Shown here piece after piece: positions 53,188 through 61,808 of a stretch of 64,000 nt of DNA; position 1 is the stretch's first letter; each line of letters opens with the position of its first letter. Made by a program: the position numbers and the translations under genes. The notes beneath the pieces were generated by a model, which had not been told where the DNA came from, ran no database searches, and was given only the letters and a program-made list of their open reading frames with translations. Source of the DNA: Clostridia bacterium (GTDB taxonomy: Bacteria > Bacillota > Clostridia > Acetivibrionales > STF1-152); NCBI GenBank assembly GCA_028280575.1, contig JANQLN010000077.1, positions 23,669 through 87,668 on the forward strand. Reading direction: 5' to 3'.

Positions 53188-54396
53188 TCAATATCCTCCA
53201 ATCTTTTGTTTAACCCCTATACTTTCAAGGCATTCTATTAATACACTGGCATTAAGATTGCCTTTTTCATCTTGAACAAACTCCAGGGATGTTTGACTTA
53301 TTACCGCATTTTCAGGTATGGTCTCCAATGCTTTGCTATATGCATTGTCGCCTGCTATCTGTTTTGCTTCCTGCATATCAATTTCCCTTTCAAATTCATT
53401 GATTTCAGAATATTTATCACTTATAACAGCAAAGGGCAAAATAAAATTTTCACCTATTCTTATGTTCTTTTTTACAGATGTCAATTCATACTTTTCAAAG
53501 TTAACCCTTCCTGCCGGAATATTTATTGTTTTGGCAAACAGCTCCAGCGCATATCTATTCTCCACCTCTCCTGTTTTAACCTGCTCTTTAATTACACGGC
53601 TGACAATTGAACTTCCTTCATACCACGTCCTGGCTTTAACTTCTGCTATGGCATGAACAAGCTTATTCTCAGTTTTTTCAATACTGTTTTCCAGAATACC
53701 TGATACCAAAATTTGGCCTTTTGTTACCGTATCGCCAATCTTTACAAGCTCTTGCCCTTTTTTTACAACAATGTTTTCTATCATACCGTCTTTTGCTGCA
53801 ATTATACTGCATGGAGTATCCAGTGATATTAACTCGGGAGGTTTTATTCTCTCCGCCACCGAAATTTTCAGTTTAGTCCCTTTTACTTCAACTCCGGCCC
53901 AGGCAAGGTCACCTAATTTTAACATTAACAGTCTTACCAATTCTTTTGTATCAATTTTGTATTTAAGTATTCCTGCTTTAATACCCTGTTCCGTTAATAC
54001 CTCTGTTATCTTCTCCGTATCAATTTTATCATTTCCTCTTATTTCCACATTCCATATGAAGGAGCTCATCAAATTCAATAAAATAATAAAAACAACTGCT
54101 CCTGCCAAAAATGCCTTCCTTTTTTTATATCTGCCGATTATAAAAGGTAATCCCTTCTTTTTTCCGATTCTTACCTTACACCCTGTTTTTTTAGCAACGG
54201 GCCTAAGCTTTTTAAAACCTTTTATACCGATATTCATTTTCATTGAGGAGTTTCCCTCACGTCTGATATTCCAGAGAAATATCTGCCTGTGGGTACATAT
54301 ATTCAAAAATTTCTCTAAAAAATATCCTTCAACTATAATAATAACATATCCCTTTAAATAATTCCATATCCTATGTATCAGCATTTTCTTAAACAT
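53188..54396 (-). CDS. yqfD: Sporulation protein YqfD
   Basis: A 402-residue protein with a basic N-terminal domain (WNYLKGYVIIIVEGYFLEKFLNICTHRQIFLWNIRRE), a transmembrane helix (AFLAGAVVFIILLNLMSSFIW), a VEIRGNDKIDTEKITEVLTEQGIKAG POTRA-like segment and a beta-rich C-terminal part. In Bacillus YqfD is a sigma-E-controlled sporulation protein. It follows yqfC, the usual pair. The ATG at 54396 has GAGGTG just upstream; the track start is five codons earlier. Confidence 0.92.
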   Translation of the reverse strand: MFKKMLIHRIWNYLKGYVIIIVEGYFLEKFLNICTHRQIFLWNIRREGNSSMKMNIGIKGFKKLRPVAKKTGCKVRIGKKKGLPFIIGRYKKRKAFLAGAVVFIILLNLMSSFIWNVEIRGNDKIDTEKITEVLTEQGIKAGILKYKIDTKELVRLLMLKLGDLAWAGVEVKGTKLKISVAERIKPPELISLDTPCSIIAAKDGMIENIVVKKGQELVKIGDTVTKGQILVSGILENSIEKTENKLVHAIAEVKARTWYEGSSIVSRVIKEQVKTGEVENRYALELFAKTINIPAGRVNFEKYELTSVKKNIRIGENFILPFAVISDKYSEINEFEREIDMQEAKQIAGDNAYSKALETIPENAVISQTSLEFVQDEKGNLNASVLIECLESIGVKQKIGGY

Positions 54397-54411
54397 ACAC
54401 CTCACATACAT

Positions 54412-54753
54412 TCATAGAAATTCCAGTTGTTTGATTTCTCCTGTAATCATTACATCTTCACTTGTAATTTCCAGAATACTCATATTAAGACCGTTCAGGC
54501 TCACTATTCCACATCCTGTATTAAGCCGTATTCTCTCAACTCCATATTCAATTACTCCTTTGTAATTTTCAACGATTAAAGATTTATTTCCCATCATAAC
54601 CAACTGGGGCATATCAAGTATTATTTCAGCAGGTAATTCAAATACTTTTGATACCTTTTCCTTGACGGTAACCTTTGCTTTTCTTTTCTTTTTTTTATAA
54701 TTATTTTTTTTATTATATTTTTTCTTTATATCAATCACCTCAAAACCCTGCAA
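54412..54753 (-). CDS. yqfC: Sporulation protein YqfC
   Basis: A 113-residue protein; after a Lys-rich leader comes the YabP/YqfC core KVFELPAEIILDMPQLVMMGNKSLIVENYKGVIEYGVERIRLNTGCGIVSLNGLNMSILEITSEDVMITGEI. Partner of YqfD. The start is unclear: the track uses TTG at 54753 with a weak SD, while a strong GAGGTGA lies inside the ORF ahead of ATT/ATA codons but no ATG or GTG at proper spacing. Confidence 0.87.
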   Translation of the reverse strand: MQGFEVIDIKKKYNKKNNYKKKKRKAKVTVKEKVSKVFELPAEIILDMPQLVMMGNKSLIVENYKGVIEYGVERIRLNTGCGIVSLNGLNMSILEITSEDVMITGEIKQLEFL

Positions 54754-54757
54754 TATT

Positions 54758-55663
54758 TCAATATGCCTTAACTATTTCATTAATGTCTCCAAATTCATAA
54801 CCCTGTCTTTTAAGCTCCTTAATAATACCGTCAAGGGCGTCCGCGTTATCTTTTGAAACCGCATGAAGCAATATCACGGCGCCGTTATGAATATTGGATA
54901 CTACTTTGTCAAATGCATATTCGGCGCCCCTGGTTTTATCTTTATACCAGTCATCATAGGCAAAACTCCAAAAAAGGTTGACATATCCAAGCCTATTGGT
55001 TATATCCAGTGTCCTTTCACTGTATTCTCCTTTAGGAGGCCTTAAGAACTTCATGTCTTTATTGAATTTTTCCTTGAAAGCCCTTTCCAGCTCTATCAGC
55101 TCATTTTCAATTTCTGTATTGCTTATTGCCGGAAGGCTTGGATGATGCACCGTATGATTACCCACCGTATGACCTTCCTCCACCATTCTCCTTACAAGAT
55201 CCTGGTGGCCTTTCAAATAAGGACCGGTTATGAAAAATGCGGCTTTAACATTATTGGCGGAAAGCACATCAAGAATTTTAGGGGTGTAACCATTTTCATA
55301 CCCTTCGTCAAAAGTCAAGTATATTGTTTTTTTCTCAATATCTCCAATGTATTTGCCATTGTATTTTTCCAAAAGGGCAGGAGCTCCAGGGTCGGCCTGG
55401 GGGGGTAAATTATCCTTGTTTCTTTTTATTCCCCACCTCAGTATACTGCTCGCTTTGTCAGCGGAAGTATAAATATCTTTAGCATCAGGAAATAGGCTTG
55501 CATCACCGGATACCATTTCATCGAAATGGGCAGGGTCATATCCGGTTGTATAAATATTTGAAGAAAAGTGTTCATTCTCCGGTCTGTCCGGATATGCGCT
55601 GAAATATATATAAGAAGCGGCTATAAAAATTGTCACTAAACCCACTGTTAATTTTCCAAGCAT
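54758..55663 (-). CDS. pdaA: Delta-lactam-biosynthetic polysaccharide deacetylase (PdaA type)
   Basis: A 301-residue secreted or anchored deacetylase: N-terminal signal/anchor helix (LTVGLVTIFIAASYIYFSAY), NodB domain with TIYLTFDEGYENGYTPKILDVL (metal Asp), GNHTVHHPSLP (metal His pair), LRPPKGEYS and the PdaA-specific SFAYDDWYKDKTRGAEYAFDKVVSNIHNGAVILLHAVSKDNADAL. In spores PdaA deacetylates muramic residues to make muramic-delta-lactam of the cortex. It lies beside yqfC/yqfD. Confidence 0.9.
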   Translation of the reverse strand: MLGKLTVGLVTIFIAASYIYFSAYPDRPENEHFSSNIYTTGYDPAHFDEMVSGDASLFPDAKDIYTSADKASSILRWGIKRNKDNLPPQADPGAPALLEKYNGKYIGDIEKKTIYLTFDEGYENGYTPKILDVLSANNVKAAFFITGPYLKGHQDLVRRMVEEGHTVGNHTVHHPSLPAISNTEIENELIELERAFKEKFNKDMKFLRPPKGEYSERTLDITNRLGYVNLFWSFAYDDWYKDKTRGAEYAFDKVVSNIHNGAVILLHAVSKDNADALDGIIKELKRQGYEFGDINEIVKAY

Positions 55664-55830
55664 TCAAATACCCCCTTAAAAAAAATAGGTAAAAATTCTA
55701 TTATTACTATTCTATATTTGAATACTTAAAAAAATTACTTGTTAATCAAGGAATAAATAATTATCATAACAGTAAGAAAATTGTTATTAATATTAAAAAG
55801 CAACAGCTTTATACTGTATTAATCAGATGT

Positions 55831-56532
55831 TCATTCTGCTTCAACAGGAGTCAGCAAATCGGTTTTTATTACCGTTCCGTCATCACGTACGGCAGGAGTA
55901 ACAATACTCGACGACTTTTCTACCCCAACCTTAAAGCCATAGCTGATAAATCCCTCTATAACTCCGCCTATCATTTTTAATGAATGCTCCATTTTTTCAG
56001 GATCGCCTATTGCCTTAATTACATAAGGCTCAAATATCTGATTGCTGTTTACCATTATATATGAGTTTGACACTGCACGGATTTCCGACATTGCAACAAT
56101 TCTTTCATCATTTATGGATATAGCCTGTGCATCCGCCGCCCTTAGCTCATTTATAAGAAGCAGAAGGTCCGCACCCTGAACATTAAACGTAGTGCCGCTG
56201 CTCAAGGTGATAAAAAGCCCCGAACCGCTTACAGGCAGAGTTCCTGCAAACATTTTTGTTTTTATCAATCTATTTTTAAGATCTTCTTCAATATTACCCA
56301 CATTTTCATACTGCTCATTTATTCCTTTTAATTCTTTAAGCCTGTTTTCAAGGTTATAATTTTTATTTTGAAGGTTTATTATTTCATCCTTTAGCTCTTC
56401 TTCTCTTTTGTTTTGAAATGCGGAAAGCTTTCTATTATTATTTATACTCTTAAACTGGACCGCTATCATAAATCCCAATAAAATACAAACAATGGTAATT
56501 GCAGTATTTCTACTTATTTTATTGATTATCAT
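55831..56532 (-). CDS. DUF881 family protein, second copy
   Basis: A 233-residue protein with one N-terminal transmembrane helix (AITIVCILLGFMIAVQF), a coiled coil (about 35-75) and the DUF881 domain GSGLFITLSSG... DLLLLINELRAADAQAISINDERIVAMSEIRAVSNSYIMVNSNQIFEPYVIKAIGDPEKMEHSL. Paralogue of its upstream neighbour, whose stop it overlaps. Function unknown; DUF881 genes often lie near division and sporulation genes. Confidence 0.85.
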   Translation of the reverse strand: MIINKISRNTAITIVCILLGFMIAVQFKSINNNRKLSAFQNKREEELKDEIINLQNKNYNLENRLKELKGINEQYENVGNIEEDLKNRLIKTKMFAGTLPVSGSGLFITLSSGTTFNVQGADLLLLINELRAADAQAISINDERIVAMSEIRAVSNSYIMVNSNQIFEPYVIKAIGDPEKMEHSLKMIGGVIEGFISYGFKVGVEKSSSIVTPAVRDDGTVIKTDLLTPVEAE

Positions 56533-57260
56533 TTTACTACCTCCAATTTGTTTATAAAAGCGTCGAGGCCTTTTTCTCCTGTTTTCAGCGCAGGAATAAA
56601 TACATTATTTGAAGTTTTAACTTCAACTCTTATTTTATCCCTCAGCAAAAAAGCAATTCTCTGGCTGTTGTTAACAGCTCTGTTAAGCTTATCGGGGTCT
56701 CCTATGACTTTTATTATATATGGAACACTATACCGGTTTTTATTAATTCTGATTGTAGGACCTGCACACACCTGTTCACTGGTTGCAACAATACGTTCTC
56801 CATTTATGGAAATTGCCTGTGCACCTGCTATTTTCAACTCATTTAGAATTTCCTTGATATCTACATCATGTATTAACAAGGAATTGGGTATTTCGTCTTT
56901 TCTCGCTATCGCATCATCCAGTTTAATTATTAACCCGGGTCCTTTGACGTCAATAAGACAGCCCTTTAGCATTTCCGTTTTTCTTTCATAGTATTGCTCT
57001 CTCAGTGGAATATTATCATGCTGTTGAGCATAATCAAGCACCAGCTTATCTGCTTTGTCCGATTCTATCTTTATCAGGTCTTCCAATTCCCTGTACTTGT
57101 TTTTTTGCATTTCCAACTGCTCAATAAGCTTTTCTACTTTCAAAACCTTTTGAGCGCTGCTTTTCCTGTTATCAATAGTACTTCTAATTTGTACGGTAAT
57201 AATTGTTCCCAGAACAAGGAATGTTATAAACATCATATACCCCTTGCCTTTTCTATTCAT
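56529..57260 (-). CDS. DUF881 family protein, first copy
   Basis: A 243-residue protein built like the next gene: membrane helix (MMFITFLVLGTIITVQI), coiled coil and DUF881 core GPGLIIKLDDA... VDIKEILNELKIAGAQAISINGERIVATSEQVCAGPTIRINKNRYSVPYIIKVIGDPDKLNRAV. I use the ATG at 57260 (MNRKGKGYM), 9 nt after GGGGG. The track adds 46 residues that are translated from a palindromic repeat (57280-57358) and are not part of the gene. Confidence 0.85.
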   Translation of the reverse strand: MNRKGKGYMMFITFLVLGTIITVQIRSTIDNRKSSAQKVLKVEKLIEQLEMQKNKYRELEDLIKIESDKADKLVLDYAQQHDNIPLREQYYERKTEMLKGCLIDVKGPGLIIKLDDAIARKDEIPNSLLIHDVDIKEILNELKIAGAQAISINGERIVATSEQVCAGPTIRINKNRYSVPYIIKVIGDPDKLNRAVNNSQRIAFLLRDKIRVEVKTSNNVFIPALKTGEKGLDAFINKLEVVK

Positions 57261-57279
57261 TATCATATCCCCCAGCATT

Positions 57280-57358
57280 CTATATGGAACATCTTTAATT
57301 CTTGCGATACGGCCTATTTTAAATACACAAGAATTTTCTATTATGACGCTGCATATAT
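57280..57358. repeat. Degenerate palindromic repeat, copy 3
   Basis: CTATATGGAACATCTTTAATTCTTG and, after a 26-nt insert ending CAA, GAATTTTCTATTATGACGCTGCATATA. These correspond to the left and right arms of the perfect palindrome at 1208-1254, upstream of the first DUF881 gene. Confidence 0.65.
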
Positions 57359-57437
57359 TCATATAATATATTTTACTTCTAAAAATATCTGTTTTCAAGT
57401 GTATTCCTTATAAAAAGCAAATTGCGCTCATCATAAA

Positions 57438-57558
57438 GCAATTTGCGCCTTAATCAATTTCAAGCAAGGAGCATACTAAATGCTGTATATGCTGTATTAT
57501 TCATACTACTAAATTTAGTATGCTCCATTAAGAAAATCATAACATAAGCAAATTGCTC
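57438..57558 (-). mobile_element. MITE-like element, copy B
   Basis: A 121-nt element nearly identical, in reverse orientation, to 44218-44337: ends GAGCAATTTGC and GCGCAAATTGC, internal GGAGCATACTAAA/TTTAGTATGCTCC stem. An extra GCAAATTGC lies at 57417-57425 just outside. It separates the DUF881 genes from the ABC exporter and encodes nothing. Confidence 0.75.
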
Positions 57559-57572
57559 TCATAAGCTGCCAC

Positions 57573-57628
57573 TTGACAAAATGCAAAATATATATTACCT
57601 TTAAAATGTAATATATATTTTGCATTTT
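57573..57628 (+). promoter_or_regulatory. 21-bp inverted repeat upstream of ABC exporter
   Basis: AAAATGCAAAATATATATTAC (57578-57598) and its perfect reverse complement (57608-57628) around a 9-nt loop. A consensus -35 box TTGACA (57573-57578) overlaps the left edge, so the repeat covers the likely promoter and could be an operator, for example of a GntR-type repressor. Confidence 0.6.
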
Positions 57629-57687
57629 AGCATTGCGGCAAATAAAAATATGTTGGGAAATATTATAAGAAGGAGTGGTCAAAATAC

Positions 57688-58443
57688 ATGCTTGATATAT
57701 GTAATCTTGTAAAAAACTATGGCAAAAAACAGGCAGTTAAAGGAATAAATTTTACAGTCAATCCGGGAGAAATTTTTGGTTTTTTAGGCCATAACGGAGC
57801 AGGAAAAACAACAACTATCAAGATTAGCTCAGGACTTTTAAAACCTACATCGGGAACTGTAAAAATATGCGGGTATGATATAGTAAGCCAGCCTGTGGAA
57901 GCAAAAAAAAATCTCGGATATGTTCCTGAAGCTCCCTATTTATATAACAAGCTGACAGGCCGTGAGTTTTTAAGCATGGTTTCGGGTATATATATGAAAA
58001 ATTCATATGATCTGGCAAAAAAAAGGATCAACAGTTTACTGGGACAGTTCCAGATGTCAAATGATGCGGATAAACTTATAGGCAGCTATTCCCAGGGTAT
58101 GCGCCGAAAAATAACCTTATGTGCCGCTCTGTTGCACAAACCAAAAGTGATTCTTCTTGATGAGCCGACTTCCGGGCTTGATGCCGTGAGTGCCAAAGCT
58201 GCAAAGGACATGTTCAGAAAACATGCAAATGAAAATGCAGCCGTGCTTCTTACAACACATATACTGGAAATTGCTGAAAGAATCTGTGACAGGATAGGAG
58301 TCATTTACCAGGGAGAATTGATTGCGGCAGGCACGCTGGATGAGCTTAAGGAAAGGGCATCATCTCCGGGCTCCACACTGGAGGATATATTCATGGAGCT
58401 TACGCAGGAAAACAAAAATGAAACTGAAAAGGGTGAGGATTGA
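57688..58443 (+). CDS. ABC transporter ATP-binding protein
   Basis: A 251-residue ABC-2-type ATPase: Walker A GHNGAGKTTTIK, Q-loop, signature YSQGMRRKITLCAALLHKP, Walker B VILLDEPTSGLD and the H-loop TTHILEIAERICD. The C-terminal tail is short. AGAAGGAG precedes the ATG. It overlaps the permease gene by 4 nt. Probably an exporter of unknown cargo. Confidence 0.94.
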   Translation: MLDICNLVKNYGKKQAVKGINFTVNPGEIFGFLGHNGAGKTTTIKISSGLLKPTSGTVKICGYDIVSQPVEAKKNLGYVPEAPYLYNKLTGREFLSMVSGIYMKNSYDLAKKRINSLLGQFQMSNDADKLIGSYSQGMRRKITLCAALLHKPKVILLDEPTSGLDAVSAKAAKDMFRKHANENAAVLLTTHILEIAERICDRIGVIYQGELIAAGTLDELKERASSPGSTLEDIFMELTQENKNETEKGED

Positions 58444-60104
58444 TGGATTATCTCATGTGGTTTTTGAAATTGAGGCTTTTGTCTGTGCGAAACAGCTTGT
58501 GGATAGATAAAAACAGGATTATGAGGACTGTAAAAATCGGTATAATTATAATATGTGCTCAAATACTGTTGGTATATTTGTTTAAAAATTATATATTTGA
58601 CGGATTGCTGCCTTCCGGTGAAACTGGGACAAAAGCTTTGCTTTTAATACTCTTTACAGGAGTTGTGATCTGGATATATTTTATTTCTTTTGTTGACAGC
58701 ATAAGCAATATCATCCGGAATTTGTACAGGTCACCGGACCTGAATTACCTGATGTCCCTTCCGGTGCCGGTAAACAATGTTTTCATGTCCAAATATGCAG
58801 AATATATTTTTAACAGCATCAAAGTCAAAATCTTTATAATATTTCCATTCCTTGCTGCAATGGGATGGTCCGTATCAGCACCATGGTTTTTTTATCTTCT
58901 CATAATACCTTTTTATTTCCTGATATCGATTATTCCATGTACAATAGGAATTATTATCGGTATGCTAAGTTTAAGGGTAATTTCTACAAAAATATTAACC
59001 AAGATCACCATGTTTCTTTCCTTTGCAATTAATATTGTGTTTGTAGTCATTCTGTCGGATAAGGTAAAAGAAATATCTCCTTTGTACATAAAAAATCTTA
59101 TGGAATTTATTGAAAAGCCCTTTATATCAGATATTGTACCTGTAACGGCAGGTGTCAGGATATTATTTTTTTCTGCTTTCCAGGAGCCGGGAGGGTTTTT
59201 TGCATCTTTGAGCTCATTTGCAGTGATTACTTTTTTATTTATAATATTTATATTCTTTTTATCTCGAAAGCTTTTTTACGAAGGGTGGAGTAAAAGCCAG
59301 CATTCCGAATCGAAAGTCTATAAAATGGAATCCTCCAAATCCGGCAATTTAGAAAAAACTTACAGTAATTCAGCATGGAGCTGGATTAAAGGGGAATGGA
59401 AAATGGCTTTAAGAAATCACGAAATGCTTATGGGAGCTTTTTTATTATTACTGTTTTTTGGCATAACGTTAATTCTATTTATTTTCAAAGGCTACCTTTC
59501 GGCAAATCCTTTACTGGCACTCTATATTTTAATAGGTATAGCAGTCATATTCAATATTATGGCAGTTTCAATACCCTTTAACCCCATAGAAATAGCAGCA
59601 GACAAAAGCCTTACAAAGAAAAGATTCTGGCTGCTTAAAGTGATGCCTTTAAATGGTCTCAAGATATTTCACATGCAGTGTACCATGATTTTCATACCAG
59701 GTTATCTGATAAGCCTTTTAGGGATAACCATATTTTCGGCTGTGAAGTCAATCCCTTTGCCTGTAATACTTATATCCGGACTGGCACTGCTGGTTATACT
59801 CTATGGGAGTGCCGCACTATATACGGCCCTGGAAATTATGCTTATGGAAAAATTTTTTGAAGATACCAGGTTCGTAGGAGACTTTTTAAGCATTGTATTG
59901 CCTGTGGTCTACGGAGTCCTTTCCGTAGGTCCCATGATTTTGTTTATTTTAAAAGATATTCCTGTAGATATATGGATGGTTTCAAGATTAAGCAATGTGT
60001 TAAGCTTGCCCTATGCCATAGCAGCTTCTGCCGTCACAGTTATTATAACATTTTTACTCTCAAGGAGGATTAGCGCAGCGGTATGGGATAAAATTGAAAT
60101 ATAA
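58440..60104 (+). CDS. ABC-2 type exporter membrane protein
   Basis: A 554-residue polytopic membrane protein with about twelve hydrophobic segments in two halves (IGIIIICAQILLVYLF ... ILTKITMFLSFAINIVFVVIL and MLMGAFLLLLFFGITLILFIF ... VIITFLLSRRI). It includes RNLYRSPDLNYLMSLPVPVNNVFMSKY, typical of the putative ABC exporter/YdbJ-like bacterial permeases. It pairs with the ATPase upstream (ATGA overlap). Substrate unknown. Confidence 0.85.
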   Translation: MMDYLMWFLKLRLLSVRNSLWIDKNRIMRTVKIGIIIICAQILLVYLFKNYIFDGLLPSGETGTKALLLILFTGVVIWIYFISFVDSISNIIRNLYRSPDLNYLMSLPVPVNNVFMSKYAEYIFNSIKVKIFIIFPFLAAMGWSVSAPWFFYLLIIPFYFLISIIPCTIGIIIGMLSLRVISTKILTKITMFLSFAINIVFVVILSDKVKEISPLYIKNLMEFIEKPFISDIVPVTAGVRILFFSAFQEPGGFFASLSSFAVITFLFIIFIFFLSRKLFYEGWSKSQHSESKVYKMESSKSGNLEKTYSNSAWSWIKGEWKMALRNHEMLMGAFLLLLFFGITLILFIFKGYLSANPLLALYILIGIAVIFNIMAVSIPFNPIEIAADKSLTKKRFWLLKVMPLNGLKIFHMQCTMIFIPGYLISLLGITIFSAVKSIPLPVILISGLALLVILYGSAALYTALEIMLMEKFFEDTRFVGDFLSIVLPVVYGVLSVGPMILFILKDIPVDIWMVSRLSNVLSLPYAIAASAVTVIITFLLSRRISAAVWDKIEI

Positions 60105-60511
60105 AGACAATCTGCCTGCATAGTGGTCTGTAAAAGGACGAAGCCTGTTGATTTATGCATATAATGAAACATTTACCAGTCCAATCATTAAAAAAATTTT
60201 TGGAAATAAAAAAGCTTGTTCTATAGGGATGAGGGGTATAAAGACATCACTTTTTAATATTGGATTTACGTTAAAGCAGGTCTGTTTTTCCGTCCGAATG
60301 GAACAATTAAGACGAAACGGAGCTGAAATATTTGTGATTTTGCGGTATACTTTACCGGTACATTATTTCGTGCCCAACATTTTAAATGGTGCTTAGCTTA
60401 GGTCATTTTAATGCTTATATGGCGAAATGACAGGATAGCCAAAAGGCTATTTTTTATAACATTATAGTTAGCTCATTCTAACATTTGGATATTATGGAGG
60501 AGGCAGAAAAC
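60105..60511 (+). other. Gap before ECF operon with terminator and dyad
   Basis: A 400-nt gap. An 82-residue ORF (60148-60396) has no SD, an unconvincing start and no recognisable sequence. Near the end are a hairpin with U-tract (60435-60455) and a dyad GTTAG-N6-CTAAC (60467-60482), 30 nt before the ECF S-component start, which could be a regulator site. Confidence 0.5.
60435..60455 (+). terminator. Intrinsic terminator upstream of ECF operon
   Basis: ATAGCC-AAAA-GGCTAT followed by TTTTT. Either the end of an upstream transcript or an attenuator for the ECF genes 57 nt downstream. Confidence 0.65.
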
Positions 60512-61117
60512 ATGCCCGAGACAAAACAGAGCAGGATTTTAAAAGGAAAAGAACTGATCACTATCGGTATCTTTTCGGCAATCTATTTTGCAATCAATTT
60601 CTTATTTATGCTTTTGGGAGCATTCCATCCGATAATGTGGATTTTTATGCCCGCTTTTATTGCCCTTTTTACAGGCATTCCCTTTATGATTATGACAGCC
60701 AAGGTTCAAAAACCCTTTGCAGTGGCAATAATGGGGGCTATTACTGCACTCATCTATTTTGCAACCGGACAGTTTACGATGGTGATTCTCATTACATTTG
60801 TGACTTCCTGTACCCTTGCGGAGATTTGCCGCCGGGCCACAAAATACAACAGCTTTTGGGGCAACACATTGGCCTTTGCTTTCTTCTCCTTAGGCATGAC
60901 GGGCTCACCCCTTCCTGTCTGGTTATTCCGGGATGATTTTTTTGCGCAGATCCGCGACCAGGGTATCCCGGCTGATTATCTCGTAAGCATAGAATCCCTT
61001 GCATCGACAGAGATGCTTTTTGCCATGTTAGCCGCCCCTTTTTTACTGGCGATTATCGGTTCTTTCATTGCAAAGGCCCTGACTAAAAAACACTTTAAAA
61101 AAGCCGGTATCGTATGA
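60512..61117 (+). CDS. ECF transporter S component, MptD/Trep_Strep family
   Basis: A 201-residue membrane protein with about five helices (KELITIGIFSAIYFAINFLFMLLGAFHPIMWIFMPAFIALFTGIPFMIMTAKVQKPFAVAIMGAITALIYFATG...). This fits the MptD/Trep_Strep family of substrate-binding S components. The ATG at 60512 follows GGAGGAGG; the track start is nine codons earlier. Its start and the following T and ATPase genes overlap or abut, so they form one importer. Substrate is not known from sequence. Confidence 0.85.
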   Translation: MPETKQSRILKGKELITIGIFSAIYFAINFLFMLLGAFHPIMWIFMPAFIALFTGIPFMIMTAKVQKPFAVAIMGAITALIYFATGQFTMVILITFVTSCTLAEICRRATKYNSFWGNTLAFAFFSLGMTGSPLPVWLFRDDFFAQIRDQGIPADYLVSIESLASTEMLFAMLAAPFLLAIIGSFIAKALTKKHFKKAGIV

Positions 61118-61797
61118 GTGTAAAAGACATAAAAAAGACAAACTTGCCCATTGACCCAAGAAGTGCAATTTTGCTTTTATTTATTGCCAACGTTGTCGGG
61201 TTTATGCAGGATTCGCTTTTAGTCGAATTTGCGACATTTACCGCGCTTACCATTCTTCTGGTCTATTGCGGCTGCGTCAGGCAGGGCCTGAAGTGGGGCC
61301 TGATATTCGGGCTGGTGCTTGCATTACAATATCATATATTTCTTATAGTGCCTCCATTTGTTGCCGCTTCGTTTACAGTCCTTTTCGTCTATATACGGAA
61401 GATGCTTCCGTGCCTTATGATCGGCACTATTATTGTACGGAAGATACATATGCGCTATCTGCTTCTTGCACTGCGCAAATGGCGTGTTCCACAAAAGCTG
61501 ATCATTCCCCTTTCCGTAACCCTGCGTTATTTTCCTGCCATCAAGGAGGAAATTATGCACATACGGGATGCTATGAAGCTTCGTCGTATTAATGGCATCG
61601 AAAGGTTCGAATGCCTGGTTGTGCCTCTTATTGTTTCGGCGGCAGGTACGGCGGAGGAGCTCGCGGCGGCAGCGGTAACAAGGGGTATTGATAATCCTGT
61701 CAAGAAAACGAGTGCGGTCGATATCCGCTTTTCGCCTATTGACTATATTAGCCTTGCAGCCGGTGTTTTGCTGGTTGGGGCAGCCTTTTGTCTCTAA
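61114..61797 (+). CDS. ECF transporter T component
   Basis: A 227-residue membrane protein of the EcfT/CbiQ family, with about five N-terminal helices and the cytoplasmic coupling motif region (LRYFPAIKEEIMHIRDAMKLRRING...AEELAAAAVTRGI) that contacts the ATPases. Its ATG overlaps the S-component stop by 4 nt. Confidence 0.9.
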   Translation: MSVKDIKKTNLPIDPRSAILLLFIANVVGFMQDSLLVEFATFTALTILLVYCGCVRQGLKWGLIFGLVLALQYHIFLIVPPFVAASFTVLFVYIRKMLPCLMIGTIIVRKIHMRYLLLALRKWRVPQKLIIPLSVTLRYFPAIKEEIMHIRDAMKLRRINGIERFECLVVPLIVSAAGTAEELAAAAVTRGIDNPVKKTSAVDIRFSPIDYISLAAGVLLVGAAFCL

Positions 61798-61808
61798 GGA
61801 GGTTAATG

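Noticed and set aside
57261-57398. N-terminal 46-residue extension of the first DUF881 protein
   Set aside because: Encoded by a palindromic repeat and placed before a better SD/ATG; the membrane anchor starts only after the ATG at 57260.
60148-60396. 82-residue plus-strand ORF
   Set aside because: TTG start without SD, no recognisable sequence; could be a decayed gene but nothing supports it.
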